A stretch of 64,000 nucleotides of DNA from Reticulitermes speratus (Eukaryota > Arthropoda > Insecta > Blattodea > Rhinotermitidae), in assembly GCA_021186555.1 (NCBI GenBank), contig JAJKFL010000011.1, positions 6,454,501 to 6,518,500 on the forward strand, given 5' to 3'. Positions 43,949 through 54,381 of the stretch are shown here, in pieces. Made by a program: the position numbers and the translations under genes. The notes beneath the pieces were generated by a model that ran no database searches, was not told the DNA's origin, and saw only the letters and a program-made list of their open reading frames with translations. Position 1 is the stretch's first letter. Every line of letters begins with the position of its first letter.

Positions 43949-44804
43949 GGTGTTTTTATTATGGACGGAGTTAGTGCTTGTGTTACCAAGCTGAAACCGT
44001 AAGACTGAAGTGTTGCGTAACATGCATAAAACCTCACAGGACATAAAAAAGGGCAAAAACGTGATAATGAGGGAACAGGGACATCAGGAGTCCCTAGGAG
44101 GCCCTTCATTGTAACAGAATTCGTAAGATAGTTGGTGAAGATATTGATTGAAATTATTGAAACACAGACACTGACAGGGGATAAGAATGACACAGAATTA
44201 TCAGACGATTATACTCCTTAGATTACAACAAAAGGTAAACTTGACACTGTGCAATACATGAAGGCGTATGGGGAGTGGAGGTATGACACCAGACATTCTT
44301 AGACTTTACATTAAATAGAGTTTGTCAACCTCACGTCCCTTCTGCTTTATCCACAGGAATATTCCCTCGGTACCTACTGGGTTAGGTTTTGGGTGGGCTC
44401 CAGATCTAATCTGGATGTTTTGCACTTTTCCCACTCACATTACACACATTTGGTAATGTTAAAGACACCAACCAAGCACAATTTACACTTCAAAATCTAG
44501 AGTTACCGATTGAACTCAGTGTGATTCCTGGAAGAGTTAGAAAGAGGCTTTCAGTAATTAAGTTAAGGAACGAAATAATTAAACAAACATAAAGTAAAAA
44601 TTAAAAGTTTTTGTTGTTTTATTTTTAAAACTAGCCCGATATTTTAAATACAAAATACTGAGGTTTACGCCGAAATATTTCAGTTCGATAAAATGGTGTC
44701 TTTGGATTCATTTTAATTTTTATTTCTTAGCTGCTTTTATAATTACTCAATAATAGGGGATAGTGTAATATATGTTGTGTCTTGTTACTCTGTGGAACAC
44801 CTAG
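43949..44804. other. No gene seen
   Basis: The 155-codon minus frame (43726-44193) reads through the tail of the adjacent element and has no known domain. Otherwise nothing recognised. Confidence 0.4.
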
Positions 44805-44950
44805 GAATCGTGTTTCGATTCCAGGCAGTGCGTAGAGATTAATCTGTGCTTCAGAGGGTTTAGTCTGGCCCTGAGGTCCACCAGTGGATACGGGGGATCA
44901 CACCATCTAGTGACGAGTTTAAGAATGAGTTTTCCCCCTTTCATCTTCAT
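44805..44950 (+). mobile_element. SINE family D fragment
   Basis: Box B-like gtttcgattcc (about 44812-44822), then ctggccctgaggtccaccag and ccatctagtgacgagtttaa, the family D body. Confidence 0.5.
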
Positions 44951-45172
44951 AGCGTATACAGAGATTACTTTAATCTAATCGACATGCAAGTTAAATAAAT
45001 TTATCACGTTAAAAGACAAATGAAGAAAGAGTGTAGAACATTTTGTAATACTGATCTTCATAATTTGTATCTCGTGTCAGAGAATGAGAAATGCTTATAT
45101 AATTTTGTAGTTGTGAAAACCGAAGGGACCATAAGCATAATTGAGGGACATTTTAAAATTTATTTTAAAATA

Positions 45173-45653
45173 CAGTGGACCCTCGAACTTCGAACGGTTT
45201 GATGTTCGAACAGCTTGAAACTCGAACAAAAAATTCGAGGAAAATCCGGTTTTGAAACTCGAACAAAAACTCGAAAAGTCGAACAAAGAATCACGTGTGT
45301 AGTGTCGCCTTCTCTCTCTGCTTGATCCAGATGAAAGAAGGGTAATTCACCTTCCAGTGAACAGTAATATCTCTCCTACTATTATTATTGATTGATTATT
45401 ATACAATATTTTTTATGTATGTACTATTATAAATACAAATTTTCAATTATTGAAATTAAATATACTTGTTTTATCATAATGATTTTTGAAATAGGCCCTT
45501 AAAATGTTTTATATGGGGTAAATTTTGGGGGTCTGGAATGGATTAATTCAATTTACATTATTTCTAATGAGGAAATTTAACTCGAAAGTCGAACAACTTG
45601 AAAGTCGAACCGTCTCCTGGAACGGATTGTGTTCGAAGTTCGAGGTTCCACTG
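45173..45653 (-). mobile_element. pogo/Tigger-like MITE, copy 2
   Basis: 481 bp between cagtggaccctcgaacttcg and its inverse cgaagttcgaggttccactg, flanked by TA (45171-45172, 45654-45655). It aligns in reverse with the copy at 3900-4385 over the full length, including the AT-rich middle. Confidence 0.83.
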
Positions 45654-45851
45654 TAATGTGAAATGAGAACGACATGGAACTGTTTGACATTTCTCTTCCG
45701 TTTTCGGGAAAAACAATATAAGCGATAAATAAAACAAAATTAACACATGTAAGACTGTAGTGTGAGGATCCAAATTTAATTTACCTGATTCAGAATAAAG
45801 TCCAACGGTCGGTAATTTTAAACTCGTGACATATCTTAGAGATTACACAAA

Positions 45852-46225
45852 TAATAATAACCATGGCTCGACAGCCTGGGCATCCTCTTTCCGAGGTTAC
45901 GTGGTCTGCGCATTTGTGGCAGTTCGGAGACCAGCCGACTGGCCGCGCTCTTCAACTCAATCCTGATGTGACCGCCAGAGCAGTCAGGAGACTTGGGTGA
46001 GAAATGGCCCTTAAATTTTGCTTACGAACATTTCTATTCATGCCCGTAAGGTTCTTTTACATGGTAAATCTACGACATGGGACCGACGGCTTTACTTCCC
46101 CTCCGAAGGAAGTGGTGCTCCGGATTTTTATCACTCTTAAAAATCCATCAACCTCGGTCGGGATCGAACCCGCGAAACTTGGGTCCAGTGGCGAGCACGC
46201 TAACCACTAGTCCACCGAGGTCGAC
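45852..46225 (-). mobile_element. tRNA-derived SINE, family E
   Basis: On the minus strand the head reads cctcggtggactagtggtta with box B gcgggttcgatcccg, and the first and last 7 nt of the head (cctcggt/accgagg) can pair like an acceptor stem. A long body follows, then gaggatgcccaggctgtcga near the 3' end and a ttattatta tail. Flanked by the 14-bp direct repeat agagattacacaaa (45838-45851, 46226-46239). About 374 bp. Confidence 0.82.
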
Positions 46226-46239
46226 AGAGATTACACAAA

Positions 46240-46300
46240 AGACAGGGAATTTCTTGACTAGGCGATACGTATTAGCTTCTTGAAAAGGGCTCTGACCCTT
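46240..46300 (+). mobile_element. Fragment of LINE family 1 3' end
   Basis: The stretch gggaatttcttgactaggcg with attagcttcttgaaaag matches the region after the stop codon of the copies at 17.6 and 62.8 kb. Confidence 0.5.
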
Positions 46301-47609
46301 AAAGTTAATAAATCAAGCAAAACATTATCACGGGTTGAATTTACCTACGTAGAACCTAAGATAATAAAGGTGTAGGACCAATACCGATACCAAGAATTAG
46401 TTATTGTCATTTCCTATCACAGCTGAAAGACATCGAAGGGCAGATGTTTTGGTGACAGCAGCTGAAGTGTAGAGCGGCACCAGGTTAAACACATGACAAT
46501 CGAGATGTAGTCAGTGTGTACAGTGCGGTGCCGTGACGGCAGGTGTGATGGTTGCCTGCTGTACCGGGTGTGCCATATTGACACATTGATTTTTCTCTCT
46601 GAAGATGATTTTGATGCTACGTAGTGATTGCTCTAATGCTAGTGCTCGATACGCAGGCTTAGAACATGGGACTTTTATGACACAAGTAGTTTTATGGTTT
46701 TGTCGATTTTAATCTTACACGCTTGCGTAGAAACATACAGGTTTATAAGCCTACCTGTGTAAACCTATAACGTATATTACTGACTTTTTTTATAACCCCC
46801 TGAAGAACGAACATCACCTAAATTAAAATTACAAGTCTTATTCCTACTTCTCACAAAAATAACAGCACTTCTCCATAGAAAAATCAACCACTTAATGCTT
46901 ATAGGAAAAGAATCACTGTTTATTGGAGAATCATACTGATATATATAAATAAATAATAAATACCCTTCGTTGGCAATATTCAGGATTTTGAAAGTTAAAG
47001 TACGTGATAAGTCTGGTAAACACTGTTTTCAGAAGGTTAAACGATTTGCAAATAAAATCCTAGGGCCGTTTGCTTGGAAAACCAAATATTAGCCTCGTCA
47101 TATTTGTTCATACATTTGCAATGAACAATGCGATCTCACTGTGCGGGTATTCGTGAAATTTCATATTTGAAATTTTTGCTAACATTTGTAGACACATTCA
47201 GATTTTTTTTAATATCGAAAAAAATAATAATTTGCATGAAGCCCTACGTAATTTTATGATCCATTGACATGAGTATTCTCAACTGAGACAGTTTGTCTTC
47301 GCTCTGAAGTGTGTACTGTGGGCGAAAAAAAATATTTCTTATAGTGAGAAAACTAATATCTCGGTCAGGTGTAAGCTGAGGTTGAAGAAAGAGTTGATCA
47401 TCGAGCATAATTTATTGTAAAACTTTAATAGGTCTACTGACATTTAAGAGCTATCCATTGTAAATCTAACCGCTTTAAAATATCTTGCTGGTAATCTACT
47501 GTGAATCTGTTGTAAGGCACGGATAATCACGTAGTGTGCATTTTAATACTCAGTGCTTTTCTGAGAATTTTATGTTCTTCATTCCGTGCACTTTCGATAA
47601 TCAATTCGA
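46301..47609. other. No gene seen
   Basis: No recognisable coding region or repeat. Confidence 0.4.
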
Positions 47610-47655
47610 TATTCCCGGATGATGACCCCAAAAGGGATCGAAACATGTAGATATT
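47610..47655 (+). ncRNA. Decayed hammerhead-like motif
   Basis: Core reads CGGAUGA (U4 changed), stem II is imperfect, GAA and ACAUGU remain. It belongs to an older element that was later hit by the insertion at 47693. Confidence 0.3.
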
Positions 47656-47756
47656 GTAATACAAAATGTCTGGAAAAAATATTATGCCTGTTATAGACAG
47701 TCACCAACAAATGCACAAACCAAATAAAGGCGTAAATCAAACTTTTATCATAATTA

Positions 47757-47800
47757 AAACCCTACACATTTTTCGGCTCGCGAGGAGCCATAATCAGGGG
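47757..47800 (-). ncRNA. Damaged hammerhead-like motif
   Basis: Minus strand: core CUGAUUA (G8 changed), stem II GGCUC/GAGCC, GAA followed by AAAUGUGU, which no longer pairs fully. Probably inactive. Confidence 0.48.
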
Positions 47801-47884
47801 TTACAGTAGTGCTTATCAAATGCTGTGTTGACGACATTTGTAATGTTACTGCACTAACACAGCTTTTGATAAGCACTACTGTAA

Positions 47885-47925
47885 CCCCTGATGATGGCTC
47901 CTCGCGAGCCGAAACACGTGTAGGG
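47885..47925 (+). ncRNA. Hammerhead-like ribozyme motif
   Basis: Helix I CCC/GGG, core CUGAUGA, extra U, stem II GGCUC/GAGCC, GAA, palindromic ACACGUGU, A17. Textbook copy in this window. Confidence 0.8.
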
Positions 47926-48250
47926 TTTTAATTATGATAAAAGTTTGATTTACGCCCTTATTTGGTTTGTGCATTTGTTGGTGACTGTCTATAATACAAA
48001 AACTGCACGGTGAATTAAGAATAAAATTATGCCTGTTGTTGGACTGAGTGTTGTGAGGTACTTTTGTGGAACATATTCATGATTTTAGTGCCTCTAGAAA
48101 ATAACATAGCGAAAGCGCCATAAATATTAGACTATGCTAAAATTTTTTAAAATTTTATGGCTTAATTTTACATTGTGTTCGCCGTGCACCTTAAAATTAA
48201 TTTTCAGTTTTTTTAAACCAACGAATGCACTTCTTTATTTCTGTTTAATT

Positions 48251-48294
48251 CACCTTACATATGTTTCGGCCTTGACTCGGCCATCATCAGGGGT
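48251..48294 (-). ncRNA. Hammerhead-like ribozyme motif
   Basis: Minus strand: core CUGAUGA, extra U, stem II GGCC/GGCC, GAA, palindromic ACAUAUGU, A17. The first helix I pair is mismatched (A instead of G). Confidence 0.6.
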
Positions 48295-48337
48295 ACATTG
48301 ATAACACCAGTCAACAATGAAGTGAAGTTATCAATGT

Positions 48338-48380
48338 ACCCCTGATGATGGCCGAGTCACGGCCGAAATATATGTAGGGT
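48338..48380 (+). ncRNA. Hammerhead-like ribozyme motif
   Basis: Helix I ACCC/GGGU, core CUGAUGA, extra U, stem II GGCCG/CGGCC, GAA, AUAUAUGU, A17. Core intact. Confidence 0.72.
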
Positions 48381-48442
48381 GAATTAAACAGAAATAAAGA
48401 AGTGCATTCTTTGATTTTAAAAAACTGAAAATTTATGGCTTA

Positions 48443-48866
48443 GGTTTTCATTTAGATAAAACAAATTCTCGGCTAGTGATAATAGTACCAAATCTAGAAA
48501 CCATTGTACATTGACATAAAAATAGGTTACAAAATGGTGTCATGTGGAAAATCTAAACACACGTGGTGTTTAAAGGAAACCAAAGATATATAATTACAAA
48601 ATCATATCTGTGTTCAACAAATTTCCACACAGTAATAAAAAAGTTTGAATATTTGCAGACATCGCTCCAGTTAAATCTTTTTACTGAGTGGAGGTGAGTC
48701 ATGATTCGGGTGTCTTGTTTTAGACATAGAACCCTCGTACTCATCAAATAGATGTTTTGATGCTCACCAACGGTGTATTAGATGCACTTGAAAAGGACAA
48801 AAATTCCCTGGCCATGCATATAACTGAACCCAGGTCATCCAACCTACAGCCATTCGCTATATTAAC
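48443..48866. other. No gene seen
   Basis: The frame at 48553-48747 has no known domain. Confidence 0.4.
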
Positions 48867-48933
48867 TGATGTTAAGCCTTTAATTAATTATTTTATTCCA
48901 ACAAATGCACTACACTATTTTAGTGTTTTCTTG

Positions 48934-48975
48934 TCCCTACATATGTTTCGGCACTCCTTGTGCCATCCTCAAGGA
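48934..48975 (-). ncRNA. Damaged hammerhead-like motif
   Basis: Minus strand: core UUGAGGA (C3 changed), stem II GGCAC/GUGCC, GAA, ACAUAUGU, A17, GGGAC. Loss of the C3-G8 pair should impair it. Confidence 0.45.
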
Positions 48976-48978
48976 TAT

Positions 48979-49028
48979 GGACCTGAGGATGGCACAAGGA
49001 GTGCCGAAACATACGAGGTATGTAGGGA
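48979..49028 (+). ncRNA. Hammerhead-like motif with a full stem III
   Basis: Core CUGAGGA, extra U, stem II GGCAC/GUGCC, GAA, then a 6-bp stem III ACAUAC/GUAUGU with a GAG loop, A17, GGG. Helix I is weak: only the first pair forms well. It is the only motif here with a proper stem-loop III. Confidence 0.6.
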
Positions 49029-49127
49029 CAAGAAAACACTAAAATAGTGTAGTGCATTTGTTGGATCAAAATAATCAATTAATTATTGAAATGCACGGTG
49101 TATATAATATAAAGTGATGTTAAGCCT

Positions 49128-49810
49128 GTTTAGAGAAGAAGCACATTGCTGCATTCCCGAATACATTGCGTTGAAGCTTCTTCAACGCAGGCTCAGTTAG
49201 TTCATGGTGACGCAGTGTCTTCTCGCACCCATCAGGCATGTACTTTCCCCCTCGCTTATCTGTTTTGGCTGTGAACGGCAGGTGAGAGATACTTGTGCAG
49301 ATTACAAGACGAGGGTGGTGGAAGGTAAATCACACTTTGCAGCATTATTTTGGCGTCACTGTCTTCTTCAGCAAGTGGTGGTCCTGTCATTTCTCTGGTT
49401 AGTTAGAACCTGCAACCTGCGCTAAGGCTTTTAGTCAAAAGACAGTAATCCTCGTTATATATAAGTTAAAATTTACCACTATTATAATAGGCTTGGGAAA
49501 GGTGCAGTTTATAATGTAGTACATAAAGTTAAAACGGATTTTTTTTTTTTTTTTTTTTGGAATTATGTCATTTCGATCGATTCGTAAGAAAAAGATTTTA
49601 ATGGATGACATCCCTTTGTCTTTTTTTCATGACTTGTAGAATTGATCGTAGGTGGAAAAATTATGTTAACTGCGTTTTAAAGAAATGGGTCGAAAAATTT
49701 TGGACTTAATTCAAGAGGTTTAGTGCCCGTCTCTTGTAAACAGAATAATAAAAGCCTTGTGTCCGTAGAAGATGGGCAATACCATGACTAGCTGAGATAC
49801 TATCGGATTT
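49128..49810. other. No gene seen; T20 run
   Basis: A poly-T run lies at 49539-49558. The frame at 49204-49425 has no known domain. Confidence 0.4.
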
Positions 49811-51130
49811 TCAATAAATAGTGTACGGAGTTATTTGGCAGAGGCTCACTGTTAGGAAGGTTCTCAATAAATAGTCTACGGAGTTATTTGGCAGAGGATC
49901 ACTGTTATGAAGGTTCTCAATAAATAGTCTACGGAGTTATTTGGCAGAGGATCACTGTTATGAAGGTTCTCAATAAATAGTCTACGGAGTTCTTTGGCAG
50001 AGGATCACTGTTATGAAGGTTCTCAATAAATAGTCTACGGAGTTATTTGGCAGAGGATCACTGTTATGAAGGTTCTCAATAAATAGTCTACGGAGTTATT
50101 TGGCAGAGGATCACTGTTATGAAGGTTCTCAATAAATAGTCTACGGAGTTATTTGGCAGAGGATCACTGTTATGAAGGTTCTCAATAAATAGTCTACGGA
50201 GTTATTTGGCAGAGGATCACTGTTAGGAAGGTTCTCAATAAATAGTCTACGGAGTTATTTGGCAGAGGATCACTGTTATGAAGGTTCTCAATAAATAGTC
50301 TACGGAGTTATTTGGCAGAGGATCACTGTTATGAAGGTTCTCAATAAATAGTCTACGGAGTTATTTGGCAGAGGATCACTGTTAGGAAGGTTCTCAATAA
50401 GCAGTCTATGGAGTTATTTGGCAGAGGATCACTGTTATGAAGGTTCTCAATAAATAGTCTACGGAGTTATTTGGCAGAGGATCACTGTTATGAAGGTTCT
50501 CAATAAATAGTCTACGGAGTTATTTGGCAGAGGATCACTGTTAGGAAGGTTCTCAATAAGCAGTCTATGGAGTTATTTGGCAGAGGCTCACTGTTATGAA
50601 TGTTCTCAATAAGCAGTCTACGGAGTTATTTGGCAGAGGCTCACTGTTAGGAAGGTTCTCAATAAGTAGTGTACGGAGTTATTTGGCAGAGTCTCACTGT
50701 TAGGAAGGTTCTCAATAAATAGTCTACGGAGTTATTTGGCAGAGGATCACTGTTATGAAGGTTCTCAATAAGCAGTCTATGGAGTTATTTGGCAGAGGAT
50801 CACTGTTATGAATGTTCTCAATAAGCAGTCTACGGAGTTATTTGGCAGAGGCTCACTGTTAGGAAGGTTCTCAATAAGTAGTGTACGGAGTTATTTGGCA
50901 GATGCTCACTGTTAGGAAGGTTCTCAATAAGCAGTCTACGGAGTTATTTGGCAGGGGATCACTGTTAGAAGGTTCTCAATAAGTAGTCTAGGGAGTTATT
51001 TGGCAGGGGATCACTGCTAGGAAGGTTCTCAATAAGCAGTCTAGGGAGTTATTTGGCAGGGGATCACTGTTAGGAAGGTTCTCAATAAATAGTCTACGGA
51101 GTTATTTGGCAGAGGATCACTGTTAGGAAG
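49811..51130. repeat. 53-bp satellite, about 25 copies
   Basis: The unit contains ttctcaataaatagtctacg and gagttatttggcagagg. Units at about 49860-50380 are nearly identical, while those from 50400 rightward mix variants (aagcagtcta, gtgtacgg, gcagggg). The period is not a multiple of 3 and no long frame results. Confidence 0.93.
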
Positions 51131-53315
51131 CTAGAGAGGTAAGCGAACTTTGGTGCACCGTGTTGAGGGCGCTCTGATATCCGTAATCCATCGACGGCAG
51201 TCGGTGGTCTTATTTACTCCTAGAGACAGGTGGGTGGGCGACCATACAGTTACTTTACCTAAGAGGATGCGATCTGTGTCAACATACATTCGTACAGGAG
51301 GAAGAATTATCTCAAGATGCCTGTTATGAAATCAGTAGTTGGCGCATGCATTCTGGGCCGTGGAGGGGAGAGTTGGTATGTCCCACATGAGACAGCTGCA
51401 CGTCAAGACGCGTTGCTTGCGCTGCACGTCTTGCCTACCGTGACAGGAAACTGAGCATTTGAGCATGATCGCCATTATAACATTTGTGCTTTACATTTAC
51501 TTGCACATATTGTACCAATCTGAGCATAAGTATATGAATCAAGTAATATAAATATTTAATTATATTTTAATATATATATGTAACAAGATTACACATATAA
51601 ATCCTTAATTGCGACTTGTCGTTAATTCAAAGTATAGGTATGACTTCCCGCCAGTTTGAATAACCCTGCGTATCAAGTAAGATGGAAGAGTTGTTTGGCT
51701 ACGCATCCTAAGGGAAAACTTCGTATTTTCAATCTTCCTTTAGTGTAAAGTTTTGTTTCCACCGATCATGTGTAAATGAAGTCATATTCACTTGTAAAAT
51801 GCCAAATTCTCTTTCTCATATTAGCGGCATTTTCATTTTTTTTTTTTTGTAGGAGATTTAAAGAGCATAGCAGATATTATAACCTTCATAATTCTCTCCG
51901 CTGGACTCCCCTGTATATTTACTCTCTTGATATTTTAGCAAGCGCTATCGCAAATACTCATTTCTGTTTATTTATTGAGGCCCTGCCATCTGGTTTCCTA
52001 AAATAATCCATTCTGTAGTTATTAGGAACAATATCATAAAACCCCATCTTTCGTCTGAAGACACAGAAAGGTAAGACTTATAGACTATGTCAACTATTTC
52101 ATGTCACAACATAAAACTTCCTCGCAATAGCTTCGCCTTAAGAATCTTGCAGTTTCAAAACCAAGAACATAGCGTCTGGACGATACTTACATTGCAGCTG
52201 TTTAATTGCTGTTTTATAAGGTTGTGCGCGTATTTTGTTACCCCTCAAAACTGAGCAGTGTACCAGGTAACAGAACACTAAATTAGATGTATAAACCTTT
52301 CACATTCTAAAACTTTTATTTATGTAGGCAGGTATACAAAAATGCAAAAAAAAAAAAAGATCCGTCTCTAGAAAAATACTGGGGTGGATTAATGAAATGA
52401 AAAACACGGTGGCGATGTTTATAGCTCGCAGCATGCGTGTGCCTGGGAACAACCCTCGTCCTTCACTCCCAACCCCTAATCCATTTTACATAACCTCATA
52501 ACTACAATTTTACAGTATAGAAGGCCAGGCCAGGTGCCAGATACCAAAGGCTTTATGAGTGATTGCAAACCAAGGCGCCTCTTCAAGCCGGCGTTTCTGC
52601 TGACCGAACAAATGCGTGACACCGGCAGTCTTTCCTGGATGAAGATGATTTAAAAAATATGACTGTATTTACCATCTTCACAAGTTACTGACTTTAACTT
52701 TCGAAACTGCTTATGAGGTCTCCGTGTAACTGCAGGACCGGACTTAAACTGTCTTCCAACAGACTGCATATTCTGTATCTAATGTACATTACTTTGTCTG
52801 ACCAATATCTTTTGACAGTGTCTGTAAATTCCCTCGTTGTATACACCTTATCGTGTAAGTGGTCCGCTCGTACGAACCTTGAAAGTGCGGCGCGAAATTG
52901 GCATACGATTTTGGTCACATAAAATAATGATGCTATAGATTTTAATATTGTGTTTTCTGTGAGGTGTATTACACATAAGGACGTTTTGGGAGGTGTGAGA
53001 TATTAGGGTATCGTAGTGGTGACCATGTAGATTAAATTTTGGTACACGACGCCGTGTAGTTTGGTATTTAAATACCAGTATTTGGTAGAAATGTTGGTCC
53101 CTAACTAGCGAAACAAAAGTGTCACATCTTAGACAACTCTAGCATCTTTTTCGATTTGTTGGTCTTCCCCCATTTGAACGAATGTCTTTAAACTAACAGG
53201 TAATTTTATAATTTTTATTTTAACAGCCAACCCACGGAGTTTGTTGTGTGGCGGGCAGCATATTCACTGGTTATTTAAAAGGCACTGACTTCTATCGCAA
53301 CAGTAGCAATTAATT
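51131..53315. other. No gene seen
   Basis: Over 2 kb without a recognised feature. T- and A-runs lie near 51838 and 52347. The frames at 51776-52006 and 52694-52922 lack known motifs. Confidence 0.4.
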
Positions 53316-53323
53316 TCCGAAAG

Positions 53324-53588
53324 GCCGATCCCAGTGGCCGTGCGATCTAAGGTGTGGGTCTTCGGCCGCTCGCTTACTAGGATCGTGGGTTCGAATCCCA
53401 CCGGGGGCATGGATGTCTGTCTCTTGTGAGTGTTGTGTGATGTCAGGTAGAGGTCTCTGCGACGAGCTGGTCCCTCGTCCAGAGGAGTCCTACCGACTGT
53501 GGTGTGTCTCAAATGTGTGTGATCGTGAAACCTCGACGAAACGAGGAGGCCCAGGCCCATATAGGGCTGTCGAGCCATACAAAAAAAA
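53324..53588 (+). mobile_element. Leu-tRNA-derived SINE, family C
   Basis: Head gatcccagtggccgtgcgat, box B gtgggttcgaatccca, body gtagaggtctctgcgacgag, 3' end cccatatagggctgtcgagc and A8. Flanked by the 8-bp direct repeat tccgaaag (53316-53323, 53589-53596). Very similar to the copy at 40331-40605. Frames on both strands here are SINE. Confidence 0.88.
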
Positions 53589-53596
53589 TCCGAAAG

Positions 53597-54070
53597 AGAT
53601 AAAAATGTGTCGATTTATATAATAATAACCAATCAACTCTAGAAGGATTAGAATCAACTCCTGGCACATGTATTTGACTCGGGCTGTAGTTCCCTATACT
53701 GTCGATTTTATGTTATGTGCAATTAATGGGCACAAATTAACAGGAGGCTGGTGGACAATGCGTAATGACGACCTTCACGATTTATACCAGTGTTTCCCAT
53801 CTGGCGGTAATCGCATTGTTTTTGGACCAAATATTCTTTCGACGAATAACCGCGCTCACTTGATCGCCCCGTGAGGTCAGCGTGACCGTTGGCATAAATA
53901 GATGAAATTAAATACATGCAAGGAATATTTTCCCTGACCGTGGGCTGACAGTGAGCTTAGTCACAGCGTGAAACAAGCATTACTCTATTCCACATATACG
54001 CGTCTTTTATGCAGAAAGAGTCTCAGCTATAAATTCCTTTGCTAGTAGATGAGATATGGGCTCATCTGGG
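53597..54070. other. No gene seen
   Basis: The stretch ccagtgtttcccatctggcg near 53786 looks like a hAT-type terminus, but no partner end was found. Confidence 0.35.
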
Positions 54071-54232
54071 ATATTTTCAAGGGTCAAGAAGTCGACTTCT
54101 TGACCCTTGAAGATGGGACCGATACGTTGTCCCGAAACGTCGGTAAAGGATTACCACTCGACGCCGCGTAATATCCCAGAAGAGCGCAGTTCTCATCAAC
54201 ATCGCGGCGGAAGCCTGAAATTACAAATTTGT
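54071..54232. mobile_element. Family II foldback element
   Basis: Begins with a perfect 36-bp palindrome (54076-54111) centred on gtcgac. The right part holds the hammerhead-like motif, gacgccgcgtaatatcccag and the 3' end gcggcggaagcctgaaat. The left arm stops inside the ribozyme core. Confidence 0.7.
54103..54144 (+). ncRNA. Family II hammerhead-like motif
   Basis: Helix I ACC/GGU, then CUUGAAGA (one U more than the canonical CUGAAGA, or a C3-to-U change), extra U, stem II GGGAC/GUCCC, GAA, ACGU, C17. Activity is doubtful because of the core change. Confidence 0.45.
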
Positions 54233-54381
54233 AAGTTTCGAAATACCACGAAAAATTCCCCTCACGGGCATTTTTGCCCGGCAGCTGGCAATACTGGAGT
54301 ATTTTCTGTGCGCTACCAACTGTCTCTTTTATTTTCTGTATGTAAGTTTTTTCGTAGGTAGGTGTTCCTCTATGGAAGAAG

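Larger units (their letters stand above)
47693..48025. mobile_element. Foldback Penelope-like element
   Basis: 333 bp flanked by the 12-bp direct repeat attatgcctgtt (47681-47692, 48026-48037). Arms share gacagtcaccaacaaatgca and its inverse. Two hammerheads diverge from a short centre; the right end has the tail ctgcacggtgaattaag. Confidence 0.85.
48165..48431. mobile_element. Foldback Penelope-like element, opposite orientation
   Basis: 267 bp flanked by the 11-bp direct repeat tttatggctta (48154-48164, 48432-48442). The long tail is on the left (gccgtgcacctt), so it is inserted in the reverse sense to its neighbours. Arms share aaaccaacgaatgcacttc and gaattaaacagaaataaag. Confidence 0.85.
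48880..49114. mobile_element. Foldback Penelope-like element
   Basis: 235 bp flanked by the 13-bp direct repeat tgatgttaagcct (48867-48879, 49115-49127). Arms share ccaacaaatgcactacacta and gtgttttcttgtcccta. The right end has aatgcacggtgtatat. The frame at 48757-49047 crosses it and is not a gene. Confidence 0.85.

Noticed and set aside
43726..44193. 155-codon minus-strand frame
   Set aside because: It reads through the tail and hammerhead of the adjacent element and shows no recognisable domain.
46140..46223. Functional tRNA gene on the minus strand
   Set aside because: The 7-nt ends can pair, but the T-stem is imperfect and the element continues into a 374-bp SINE with a 14-bp target duplication.
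53786..53880. hAT-type terminus (cagtgtttcccatctgg)
   Set aside because: No matching inverted end or 8-bp duplication was found.
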